Source of the DNA: Eucalyptus grandis
Taxonomy: Eukaryota > Streptophyta > Magnoliopsida > Myrtales > Myrtaceae
Direction: 5' to 3'
NCBI RefSeq assembly: GCF_016545825.1
Contig: NC_052614.1
Coordinates: 17,812,559 to 17,876,558 of the forward strand
DNA length: 64,000 nucleotides
Part shown: piece by piece, positions 48,617 to 57,099 of the stretch
Position numbering within the stretch: position 1 is the stretch's first letter
Layout of the letters: each line of letters begins with the position of its first letter
The notes under the pieces: generated by a model
The model's input: only the letters and a program-made list of their open reading frames with translations
The model's database searches: none
Told to the model about the DNA's origin: nothing
Made by a program: the position numbers and the translations under genes

Positions 48617-50186
48617 TCATTTTTTCTTGGGTCCATGAGAGTTAGTATAATATGCTGCTTTTATCCAATCTTTCTTAATAGGTTTCCAGACTTTAGGACA
48701 ATCTTTTTCAAAGTGTTTTGAATCTCCACAATTTGAACATTTGAGGGCATTTCGACCAACAGGTTTTACAAACACTTTTTGAAAATGATTTTTGTAAAAT
48801 GTCTTTGGAGGTCTTTGTTTAAGTCTCTCCTTGACTTTAGGAAAAACAATTAGAGAATCTCTTTCCTTATTGAAACCAAGTCCTGACTTATTATAGTAAG
48901 GAACTTGTTTAGAAAGAATATGCTCTAATGTTTTTGAACCATTTGAAAATCTTGTTGAAATATTTGAAAATTCTTTCTTCAAAGAATCATTTTCTTTAAC
49001 AAGCAAATCTCGATTTTCTTTTATTTGTAGAAAATCTTTTTGCAAAATTTCAAAATTTTCTTTTGAGAAAGATCTTTTGCCTAAGTCGAGAATTCTCCTT
49101 TTTAAGTTCGAAAATCCTTTTAAGAGAAGATTTGAGATTTGAACAAAGCTCATTTATATATTTTGAAACTTTGAAAGGAATTGCTGAATGACTTACCTTG
49201 ATTTCCTCATCGGATTCTCGAGTGCCTGGTTGAATCGACTTTGATTCCCGAGTCCGTGTCAGTCGACTTAGATTCTGAATGTGCCATCAAGCATAGATTT
49301 CCTTGCTCATCATCTTCTTTCATTGTTTTTTTTTCTGGCCATTCTGCTTGTATTGTCTTCTTTCACTAAACTTCCTTCCTTTTCTACTCAGCTTTTTGAA
49401 TTTCTCGATCATAAAAGCAAGTTCTTCGTCGTCCATGTCATTTTCTGAGTCTGTTTCATCAAAAACAACATTAGATATTAAAGCGATGGACTTCTTACCT
49501 TCGGGATCTTCATCGTTGAGTTGCTCCACTTCATAGGATTGAAGAGTGCCGATCAATTCATCAACGGAGAGTGGCATAATCCTCTGAGTCTCCCGGATTG
49601 AGGTCTTAACATGGTTCCAATCTTTTGAGAGACCTCGCAAGAGTTTGTTGACCTTCATTGGAGAAGAAATAGGCTAACCTTGATACGCCAAACCATTTAT
49701 AATTTCTGTAAAACGGCTGAACATATCTCCAATTGACTCTCCTTGCTTCATCTTGAAGGATTCATATTTACCGAGTATGAAGTTTACTTTTGTCTCTTTT
49801 ACACGATCGGTCCCTTCATATGTAACATGAAGTTTATCCCAAACTTCTTTTGCTGTTTCACATGAAGAGATTATATTATATTCAGCAAGAGACAATGCGC
49901 AATATAAAGAATAAATAGCTTTTGCATCAAGCGCTTCTCTTTTGGACAACTCCATCCGAGACATAGGAGCAGGGAGTTTGGTTTCTTTGTCTTTGCCATT
50001 CTTATTTGATGTGGATGCAGCAATGGGATTGATTCCTCTTTCCACAACATCCCATTGCAAGGGATCTCTGGATCTTAGGAATGCTTTCATTTTGTTCTTC
50101 CACACGTCATATTCCTTTCCATCAAAATATGGTGGCCTTGTGTTGCTTTGCCCTTCCATAAGTCCTGGTGCCAAGATACTAGCCAT
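48617..50186 (-). pseudogene. gag: Broken gag polyprotein of the LTR element
   Basis: The frame opens at 50186 (MASILAPGLMEGQSNTRPPY). It carries the UBN2/DUF4219-type gag core seen in Copia elements (PPYFDGKEYDVWKNKMKAFL, residues ~17-37; later KEVWDKLHVTYEGTDRVKE), and stops at a TAG at 49674-49676. The same frame resumes (KVNKLLRGLSKDWNHVKTSI) to 49320, then a different frame continues at 49153-48617. That last part includes a zinc knuckle of form CX2CX4HX4C (CSNCGDSKHFEKDC) and a basic end. One in-frame stop and at least one frameshift make it a pseudogene. Gag forms the virus-like particle and its knuckle binds element RNA. Confidence 0.88.
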
Positions 50187-50236
50187 GGATCTTTAACTCT
50201 GAAGTAAAACACTTCAACAAAAGTGAGTACACGAGC

Positions 50237-50249
50237 TCTGATACCAATT
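50237..50249 (-). other. Primer binding site (initiator-Met tRNA)
   Basis: The minus strand reads TTGGTATCAGAGC directly after the 5' LTR edge, complementary to the 3' end of plant initiator-Met tRNA. This site fixes the element's orientation as minus. Confidence 0.9.
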
Positions 50250-51401
50250 GAGAGTGCTAGTATGAACACCTAGAGGGGGTGAATAGGTGTATAAAATAAA
50301 TCTTGGCAAGTATATGCGGAATAAAATAAACTTCAAACAAAGGAGTTAGGGAAGAGAATAAGAACACATAAATTATAGTGGTTCGGCTTAATCCAAGCCT
50401 ACGTTCACTCTCCCACACTAACAGCCTTCTTGGCTGGATTCCACTATGCAATCAACAAGAGATTACAACTTCGAGTGCAAACACTTAGTAGATCACACTA
50501 TCTCACTAAGTCACTCTTTTGGTATTTCTCTTACGATTACAAACGTTTAAGCTCTCCAAAGACAAGTATATGATCGAAGGTCGCTTAGACTTTGAAACTA
50601 TAAATTTTACGCCCCGTCTCTTACTTGCTCATCGGTCCTTCATCTCCTTAAATACTCCTCCATTTCCAAACTAGCCGTTGGACAGCATCCCGGAGAATCG
50701 CCTTCCAATATACCTATTGGACAGTTCTGTATCTAGAAGATTTGGTAGCCATTGAGTGACAAAGGTAGAATCCCAAATTGATTCCGATCGCCCATACAAA
50801 CGGAACCTTGGTTTCCATAAGTAAAGCTTCTTCGTATAGAAAGATCTTGTCTTCAAGATCCAATCGTCAATCAATTAGATTGAATCAATCAAATCAATCT
50901 TGATGTGGAATCCAAACTAGATCACTAGCTGTTATATGATTGGGCTTGAGTTACGATTCATCGAATCTGTATGTAAAGTCTGAGAGCAATAAACTTTACA
51001 ATTTGAGTCTGTAGACTTTACAACTGGTCCGAACATATCCGCTTCGAACAGATTTAGCTTTAAGGTCTGTAACTAGTTCAACTTCAGCATAGAGTCTGTC
51101 TTCTGGTTCATCATTCACGTTCATTTTGGAATTTGTCAGAGTGAGCAGACTTCTGATGTAGAACAGACTTTGACACTAAAGTCCGGCAGTCTTCGACTTT
51201 GATTCTTGAGTCCGCGGTCTTGACTTTGAGTCTTGAGTCGCGTCTTGAGAATATACTTTGGACATATGTTACGTTCGGTGCCTTGATAATATCCTCTACA
51301 TGTTTTAACATCTGCATGGTCTATTACTCAACCATCAAACATGTTAGTAGCCTTTGATTTATTTTGTCATCTTCAAAACATCATAAGGGATTTCCCTAAC
51401 A
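50250..51401 (-). repeat. 5' LTR of the gag-only retroelement
   Basis: This 1152-bp LTR is the promoter-bearing copy in element sense and the counterpart of 45603-46732. A solo relative lies at 54122-55146. Confidence 0.93.
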
Positions 51402-51406
51402 GCAAG
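51402..51406. other. Target site duplication, right
   Basis: GCAAG, an exact repeat of 45598-45602. Confidence 0.9.
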
Positions 51407-51789
51407 AAGGATGGATTCGGAGTCAACGGCGAGTATGGATAGGTTGTTTGGAGTCGACGGCGCTAGGGTTTAGTTGAAGTGTTGAGAGGAGAATCAGAAG
51501 AAACGCCCAAATAGAAAAGCCTGTGAACAAAGAAGGATGCCAAGATGGAGAAAAGAAAAAAAAATTCTATTTTTACCTTACCAAAAAAAAAAAATTCATT
51601 TTTATTTTGGAAACTAAGAAATTAAAAATTTCAGCTTCGACTTCTTCGATTTCTCTATTTTTGGAATAAAAATTTGTTTCAGAAATAGAGAAATCAAATT
51701 GCGTTACCAAACGGATTTTTATTTCAAACCTATTCCGGGGAATAGAGAAACAGAGAAATCGAGAAACAAAATTTTTATCATGCGCGCCC

Positions 51790-51960
51790 TATGTCATCTC
51801 GGAGAATGCATGTGGCTCGGTGACTGAGTATATCACATTGGAGAATGCACGTGGCTTGATGACTAGGTATGTCATCTCGGAGAATGCACGTGGCTCGGTG
51901 ACCAAGTACGTCGCCTTTGAGAATGCATGTGGCTCGATGACTAGATATATATAGTCTTGG
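51790..51960 (+). repeat. 39-bp minisatellite, right part of the split array
   Basis: About four more 39-bp units resume with tatgtcatctcggagaatgc. The open frame again reads 13-residue repeats such as GSVTKYVAFENAC until a stop near 51953. Units here are more diverged than in the left part. Confidence 0.88.
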
Positions 51961-52236
51961 AGATCGCATAATATGGATTAAAATGACCGAGAAATGGTCT
52001 GATTGACATGTAATTGACTAGGTCAATTGATCGATGTTTTGATCTTTAGTGGTTGATTGGGTGCCTATTTGAACTGTGCTGATTTATAGGTGGAATCTAA
52101 GGCTAAGGTAAGTCCTCTGACCCATGTGTGCATAGGTAGCCTTTATGGCATATTGGCTTCCTAATCGAGTCTTAAGGGGTAGAACTAGTTGAGACGTAGT
52201 CTCACCTCGTTGTGGGATAACATTTCAGGCTCCTAG

Positions 52237-52827
52237 ATGACAACACCTCCACCTCCTCGTCCTCCTATGCATTTTGGTATTCCCGAGGAGATCACAAAGT
52301 TAGCATACCACTTCCACATACATAACCACTCAGAGGGACGAGAGTACGTACTGATTAAGTCGACTGTCTGGGTTGACGTGAGTAGAGATGCCTTGAGGCC
52401 CCACGAGTATTGGTCATGGTACCGTTACTACCATGATGAGCAAATAGAGGGTCCCATATCGGAAAGTGATGTGCCTTTGTATATACCGGAAGAGGCATTC
52501 AGTGAAGGGACGGTAGATCCTAAGGGTGGGTCATAGTGGATGCCAAGGATCCTAAGTTAGAGGATGGTGCTCGTACTCCTGTGTACTCGATCAATGATGC
52601 CAATTAGAGTGGAGAAGAAGGGGGAGATCATTGAGCAGGAGGAGGGACAGGAGGATGAACCTGTAGAAGAGGAGCCTAGGGACGAACCTAAAAATGAGCT
52701 CGAAGAGGAGTCGGAAGATGAGGAGCCGGAAGAAGAAGAAGAAGAAGAAGAAGAAGACTTTGAAGAAGAGGAGTCGGAGGAGGATGATCTCGAAGAGGAT
52801 CCAGAGTATGACTTGGATGAGGATTGA
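52237..52827 (+). pseudogene. Decayed ORF of the large element, acidic C-terminal half
   Basis: A 99-codon frame starts MTTPPPPRPPMHFGIPEEIT and contains an aromatic-rich stretch (HEYWSWYRYYHDEQ). It ends at a stop at 52534-52536. The same frame resumes beyond a second stop and carries a highly acidic Glu/Asp tract (52620-52827, ...DPEYDLDED). A different frame between them (VDAKDPKLEDGARTPVYSIN) looks like the natural continuation, suggesting a frameshift in a formerly longer protein. I do not recognise the family. It sits at the 3' end of the 42760-53110 element and probably belongs to it. Confidence 0.45.
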
Positions 52828-53110
52828 GACTCCATCCTATTTTGCAAACCTTAAGTTGTGGACTGATGTATGATAGATCAGACTTCTGTGAATAGTAATG
52901 TAATATATACTATGTGGTTTGCTGTATATAAAAGTGTGGTCGTGGTTTCATGTTGCCCTACTTTTCTATTCCATTGTTTTATTGTTTGTGGATTTATTCT
53001 ATACTTCCGCATGCATATTAAAATGAAAGAGTCGGCGATGCGTCCTAGGACGTCGCTATTTAATTGACCAGGAGAGGGATGGTCACATGCTTGAGGATCG
53101 GGGCATGACA

Positions 53111-53210
53111 CAGGTGACCACCGCTTGAGGTCGCCAACCCAGACAGCTGCTTGGGTCACGACCCCAGGTGTCGCTTGAGGTCTAACAACCTCAGGCAAGG
53201 CTGTTCGGCG
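53111..53210. repeat. GC-rich repetitive module, right part
   Basis: Phrases such as ccgcttgaggtcgccaac and caggtgtcgcttgaggtcta match the wording of the module at 42360-42756. Confidence 0.55.
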
Positions 53211-53440
53211 GCTAGATTAAAAAAAAATTAAAAAATTTTCATATATAAAACTTAGCAAAAGTCTTTTACAAAATGTAATTTTTACCAAACGGCATTTAAG
53301 TTAAAGTCGTTTCACAATGCACTTTAAAATTACAACTTACCAAATACTATTTGCATTTTCACAAACTCTTTTAACTCAAAGGTATTTGCATTTTTCCAAT
53401 GAAATTTGCCCAAAGTCAAACCAAATGGAGCCTTAGTTCT

Positions 53441-54116
53441 TGAATTTGCAACTGCAATTTTTTTGAGAGCAAAAGGCAACGTATTATTCAATGGGAGAAT
53501 TTGCAGGATATCTCATGTACTTGACTAGGCAAGCCAACACACCCTTCTCATTTTGGGGCTCTTCGAGTCGGAATCAAATACTTGCTTATCGTAATTTTTA
53601 AGCTTTTTGCTCCAATAAGTCAGTTCTCGATTACTTGTAACTACAGTCAATCTTGAGCTTTAGGGGCCAAAAAATCAATCTCTAGCTTCACTCTCTAATG
53701 TCGATGATTTTCCATTACTTTTGCAGTGTTCAATACATGGTTCACATGATGCCGCGAATGTGTCAAAGGATGACAATGACAACTACAACACCGCTTCTCT
53801 ATTCGCCACCCTAGCCGACGGACTTGCCACCTTTTCAATCGCCACAGCTGGCGAGTATTACTCATGTCTACACCTTTGTTAATGGTGACCATTGCTTTTA
53901 AGGCCAAAACTTGGTGGTCAACATTAGTGAAACTTCCACCGTCTCGACCTCTAGTCCAGCACGATCCTTGTCACTACCCAACACAACCATCGGCGACACC
54001 ACATCTTTGCCACCACACCTGGAAGTGATGCTTCATCTCTTAGTGTCACACTGCCAATCATGTTCATGTGCATTGCCGTAAGCTTACCGTGTAAGTGCAT
54101 AATAATACATGAGGAT
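53441..54116. other. Unassigned stretch between repeats
   Basis: C-rich plus-strand text at 53750-54060 has short frames only. No domain, repeat or terminus was recognised here. Confidence 0.45.
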
Positions 54117-54121
54117 CATTT

Positions 54122-55146
54122 TGATAAAGCTAGTATGAAAACCTAGAGAGAGTGAATGTGTTTAAAAGAAATCTTAACAAATAATTACTAAATCAAATAA
54201 GTTACTAGCAAAGTCTGAATAAGGATTAGTGTTTATTATGCAAGAGATCAAACTTCTATCAAAAACCAGTAAGTGTGCAACAAACTCAAATAAAGAGAGT
54301 TAAAAGAAGAGCAGATTGTAAATGAATTTTATAATGGCTCGGCTTAGATTAAATCTATGTCCACTCTTCCACATTGACAACCTACTAGTTGGATTTCATT
54401 ATAGGATTAATAAGAGATTACAAATTTGAAGTGTAAACACTTAGCGGTAGATCACACTATCTCACTAAGACACTCTTTTTGTGTTTTCTCTCTTGATCAA
54501 GATTTGAAAAGCTTACAGACGAAGACAAGTATTCTAGAATAGCTTTAGACTTTGGAATTTTATATTCACGTCCTCTGCTCTTCTTGACCAAATGACCTCC
54601 TTAAATACTTCTCAAAATATGCACTAGCCATTAATCAATCACCAGAGGAAATTCTTCAAATCTACTCATTGGATAGAATGATTCAAAGAAATCTTATGGC
54701 CATTGAAAACGAGGATGAAATTTCCACTTGATTTTGGTCGCCCCACACAAATAAAATCTTGGTTTCTATAAGTAATGCTTTCTCATTCAGAATTTATCTT
54801 CACTATTGATTTTATCAATTTATGATTGACTCAATCAATATTTATATATAGAAAGTGTAATCCTTTGCCAGAAAACTAGTCGTTGTTGATTAGATCCTAG
54901 ATAAGTCTCATTCTAGTTCTGTGTCACAACCTTGGTAAGTCTAGTTTTGGACTCTTCCTCGTTCTGGCCTTGACACAATCTTGATTAGAACTCGTCAGAG
55001 TGGGATATACTTCTAGGATAGAAGAGACTTTCATAGAAGTCTTCTACAGAACCTCAAAAACATACTTATAACAAACCTGTTCTAATTTAAGCGTTAGAAC
55101 TAAATTTTTTTGTTAACTTCAAAATTGGGTAAGAGTTTTCTCAGCA
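54122..55146 (-). mobile_element. Solo LTR related to the gag-only element
   Basis: It starts tgataaagctagtatgaaaa (compare tgagagtgctagtatgaaca in the intact LTRs). It keeps their landmarks in order: a tggctcggctta / tggttcggctta block, tctatgtccactcttccaca / acgtctactttcccac, and cactatctcactaag. It ends near cagca. The flanks cattt (54117-54121) and cattg (55147-55151) may be a one-mismatch target duplication. Divergence is much higher than between the two intact LTRs, so it is an older family member reduced by LTR-LTR recombination. Confidence 0.65.
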
Positions 55147-55282
55147 CATTGTTTCTACTAGATACAAGTGGACTATAGATAGATTGTGAGGTGTTGCTAC
55201 TTATCATAAAGCGAACAAACTCACTAAAAGACTTCTCCTCACAATTCCAGCATGATTTATATAGACAACATTGCTCAAACTT

Positions 55283-55724
55283 TTATGGTTCTCCTCTGAA
55301 ATTTTGAAACTCGGCTCTATTTACAGTTTCGATATCATGAAGACCTAGATTATCAAAGAAAAAAAGAAAAAAGAAAAAAAAGAAAAGAAAGCAACAGGAG
55401 ACGAAAATTTGCATACTGGAAAGTCGAAACAGAACATCACTCACCAAAACAAAATCTTCATTGCAGTAGCGAAAAAATCCCTGCATTGGAATGACTAAGT
55501 GACCGATTGGAGAAATGAAGTGAATCTTCTGAGGATCAAACTCAACATATAAACAGTTCATGGAGAATATGAAATGACAATGAAACTACGAACTCATACT
55601 CTTGGAGCTTGACGGAACCCAGCGAACTTTGGGGATTGAGAGCGTAATTAATCCAGCTTATGGTCTCTCTTCTTTGCCTATGTGTTTTTGTACTTTGCCT
55701 GCAGACTCTTCCTATACAATCCAC
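55283..55724 (-). pseudogene. Coding-like relic, possibly a 3' part of the LRR gene
   Basis: Two adjoining minus-strand frames (55724-55542, ...ETISWINYALNPQSSLGSVK..., and 55561-55283, ...CLYVEFDPQKIHFISPIGHL...) look protein-like. Changing frame near 55560 would link them. They lie downstream, in the sense direction, of the decayed LRR gene and could be a C-terminal exon, but I do not recognise the domain. Low confidence. Confidence 0.3.
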
Positions 55725-56049
55725 ATGACAATCATTAAATTACTTTGACCAGTCATATGAGAAACAGACAAAAGAGAGTTGCAGTTGAAACATTCCAAAA
55801 TAATAAAAGCCCAATTCAGGCAGTCAGGAAAAGCAGGCAAATTCACGTCATTCCTGAGCGTAGGATTTCAATCATCCACCTTAAGAAACTGAGATGACCA
55901 TGGTCAAAGGGATATTCTTAAAGAGCTGCTTGTTCTTTCTGCGTCATTTAATTTCCATCGGATCAACAATTGTGGATAAAGCAGTATACCTGGCATTATA
56001 AGAATCAAAGAAAAGATAAAAGTTTTACTCAGCCCCATAAATGGGACAA

Positions 56050-56640
56050 GTATACTAGAAGTGTTAAAGTCGTGTACGTCGCTCACTTAAGTACCAAAAG
56101 TTTTTTTCGGATTACTTAAGTGCCACTTTCTTTAAAAAAAAAAAGAAGATCATTTAAGTGCTAATTCTAGTCTAGGTCATTGGAAATCTAACGTGGTTAT
56201 ATTTTATTGATTTCTCAATCCTACGTGGCTTGCCGACGTGCTTAGTCAGCATATAACTCCTAAATGACGTCGTCCCCAATTTATAAATAATGATAATTTA
56301 AGTGCCAAATTTTATTTAAAGTAATCATTTGAATGTTAAATTTTATTTAAAGTAATCACTTCTGTGTTAGTCGTTATTAAAAAGCAATTACTTCAGTGCC
56401 AAGCATGCCACGTGGAAATGCCACATGGACTAGAGTTTTTTAAAAATTGCCAAGTCATTTTATAATTTTAATTATAAATGACACTAATAAATTTGTTAGG
56501 AATTTCTCGTTGTTGGCATTTAAGTGATCGTTTTTTATCCGATTCAGCACTTAAGTGAGCCGACGAAAACTTTTGGGATTAAAGTGAGTGTCATACACAA
56601 CTTTTGGCATGTCTAATGTACTTATCCCCCTGTAAACAAA
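56050..56640. mobile_element. Fold-back element with long imperfect inverted arms
   Basis: The left arm (gggacaagtatactag... to ctcacttaagtaccaaaag) and the inverted right arm (gggataagtacattag... to ctcactttaatcccaaaag) match over about 80 bp. The phrase cacttaagtg occurs repeatedly between them. No coding sequence is present. It resembles non-autonomous Mutator-like or fold-back elements. No clean target duplication was found. Confidence 0.6.
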
Positions 56641-57099
56641 ACAAATATGGTATAGATGACCTGTGAGCGAGCACAATAGCCCTTCAAACACAGAACTTGA
56701 AAAGAGAAAAATTATCGTTCTCAATATCACATTGAGGATGAAGAATTAGAGGGGATGAGAAATGACAAATTATTTTTTCAAAAGGCACTCATATGATCCA
56801 ATCCGCCCACATGGGCTTATGGGTACATACCTATCCGATCAAGAGAAAGAATTCATTCCAACTAAGAAAGATGAATCGCTAGGTAATATACAAAGAAGAA
56901 TTACTCACAGATGATTCACCAGGATGGCCAGCTTCATTCCTGCCATCATCAAAACTAAGATTTTGCCTTGTTAGGGGGCATGGATCATCTCAATACAAAC
57001 TATCCCCAAAATGTGATCTCAGGAACACCTTGACGTAACAACTACTCATAATTTCGTTTGAGGAAAGCTCCAGACATTGCAGGTATTGCTTTTGGCGAC

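Larger units (their letters stand above)
45603..51401 (-). mobile_element. Gag-only LTR retroelement, Copia-like, minus orientation
   Basis: The 5799-bp element has LTRs at 45603-46732 and 50250-51401 (TG...CA ends), 5-bp GCAAG target duplications, a primer site complementary to initiator-Met tRNA next to the 5' LTR (50237-50249), and a polypurine tract next to the 3' LTR (46733-46747). The order places its sense on the minus strand. The interior is 3.5 kb and holds only a broken gag. Nothing resembling protease, integrase, reverse transcriptase or RNase H was found, so it must have moved with proteins from a relative. Confidence 0.93.
45026..51789. mobile_element. TIR element with AT-rich arms (copy 3), itself split by an LTR element
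   Basis: The left arm starts atgacaaaatttctgttcca and the right arm ends atttttatcatgcgcgccc, matching the termini of the 19906-20622 element. The left tip (gggcgcgc) is missing. AT-rich arms (45026-45330 and 51540-51789) surround a GC/GA-rich core (45380-45602 and 51407-51530). That core was interrupted by the 5.8-kb LTR element; GCAAG marks the break. The element lies within the 39-bp minisatellite. Confidence 0.65.
42760..53110 (+). mobile_element. Large non-autonomous element, probably LTR-derived, split by nested insertions
   Basis: It begins tgacatctcag and ends ggggcatgaca, with cagg near both edges (42753-42756 and 53111-53114; two extra bases intervene on the left). TG...CA ends and a tail of this kind are common in plant Gypsy-type LTRs. 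Removing the inner insertion (45026-51789) leaves about 3.6 kb. I saw no duplicated LTRs and no polymerase. The coding-like stretch at 52237-52827 and the 39-bp minisatellite belong to it. The class call is inference. Confidence 0.4.
42130..53440. mobile_element. Outer repeat of a nested insertion complex
   Basis: The left arm (42130-42360) and the right arm (53220-53440, read inward) carry loosely similar inverted phrases (ggcatttggaatgggctttggg versus ccatttggtttgactttggg). They are followed on both sides by GC-rich modules of the same wording (tgaggtc, caggcg, ggtcac). The simplest reading is one small element with AT-rich arms and a GC-rich core, split by a later 10.3-kb insertion (42760-53110). 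Ends and class are uncertain. Confidence 0.35.
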
